From contig NC_059346.1 of the NCBI RefSeq assembly GCF_019703515.2, forward strand, positions 56,928,001 through 56,992,000: DNA of 64,000 nt, read 5' to 3'. Below, piece after piece: positions 63,934 to 64,000 of the stretch. The stretch comes from Myxocyprinus asiaticus. Its lineage: Eukaryota; Chordata; Actinopteri; Cypriniformes; Catostomidae. Each line of letters opens with the position of its first letter. Positions within the stretch are counted from its first letter, which is position 1. The notes under the pieces were generated by a model. The model did not search any database and had not been told where the DNA came from. It worked only from the letters and a program-made list of their open reading frames with translations. The position numbers and the translations under genes were made by a program.

Positions 63934-64000
63934 CTTTAAAAAGACATTCCGTATGTGCCGCTCTTTTAGAGAAATATACTCTTTTTTAGAGAAATATACT
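63934..64000 (-). other. DIRS copy 4 leader with reiterated AT-rich motifs
   Basis: Two TCTTTTAGAGAAATATACT-type units end the window, as in copies 1 and 3. Confidence 0.65.

Larger units (their letters stand above)
59920..64000 (-). mobile_element. DIRS retrotransposon copy 4 (runs past the window)
   Basis: Minus-strand copy. The right end has AAC at 59920-59922, followed by the right inverted repeat, internal complementary region (60200-60310), 3' region, recombinase, Dam-like region, RNase H scrap, RT N-terminus, ORF1 and leader. The left inverted repeat lies beyond 64000. Deletions remove RT after motif A and most of RNase H (near 62295-62355), and the ORF1 tail plus ORF2 leader (near 62755). 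Inserted in L2 coding sequence. Confidence 0.92.

Overview
The window is 64 kb of repeat-dense vertebrate DNA. The repertoire points to a ray-finned fish, probably a cyprinid-type otophysan: DIRS tyrosine-recombinase retrotransposons, Tc1-like transposons with long inverted repeats, an L2-type LINE, a Ty3/gypsy fragment, many short hAT-like and TTAA-flanked elements, a tRNA-derived SINE and long (TG)n, (TA)n and (GA)n runs. The species cannot be fixed from sequence alone. I found no convincing host exon, rRNA, functional tRNA gene or CRISPR array. Every recognisable protein fragment belongs to a mobile element, and nearly all are broken.

Layout. 1-5.7 kb: a perfect hairpin, an hAT-type MITE with an 8-bp duplication, a dispersed repeat (family A), a 5'-truncated Tc1-like element and a (GA)n run. 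5.7-9.9 kb: DIRS copy 1 (+), inside an AAGTC-rich repeat. 13.7-17.1 kb: DIRS copy 2 (+). 17.7-19.4 kb: degenerate local duplications, one carrying a MITE that the other lacks. 19.6-25.9 kb: DIRS copy 3 (-), the longest, inserted in the end of a TTAA-flanked MITE. 27-30 kb: an hAT-like non-autonomous element and a long-TIR element. 30.5-31.9 kb: a Ty3/gypsy pol fragment (-). 34.7-35.9 kb: a tRNA-SINE and family A. 38.1-39.6 kb: an end-to-end Tc1-family element (-). 40.5-57 kb: at least six short DNA elements with TSDs or long inverted repeats, plus family A, B and C repeats. 57.7-59.9 kb: a 5'-truncated L2 LINE (-). 59.9-64 kb: DIRS copy 4 (-), inserted in the L2 and running off the window.

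The four DIRS copies fill about 28% of the window and are the most informative part. Each keeps the complete non-coding logic of the class wherever the window shows it: inverted terminal repeats with a TATA box, and an internal region that is the inverted copy of the joined outer ends, as expected for a circular intermediate. A GTT-like trinucleotide sits at the boundaries and there is no target duplication. Coding capacity (ORF1/gag-like, RT, RNase H, Dam-like domain, tyrosine recombinase) is present in pieces, but each copy has lost different parts. None looks autonomous, so any recent movement would have needed proteins from elsewhere. The window also preserves nested insertions that give relative ages, and two sites where the pre-insertion sequence can be reconstructed.
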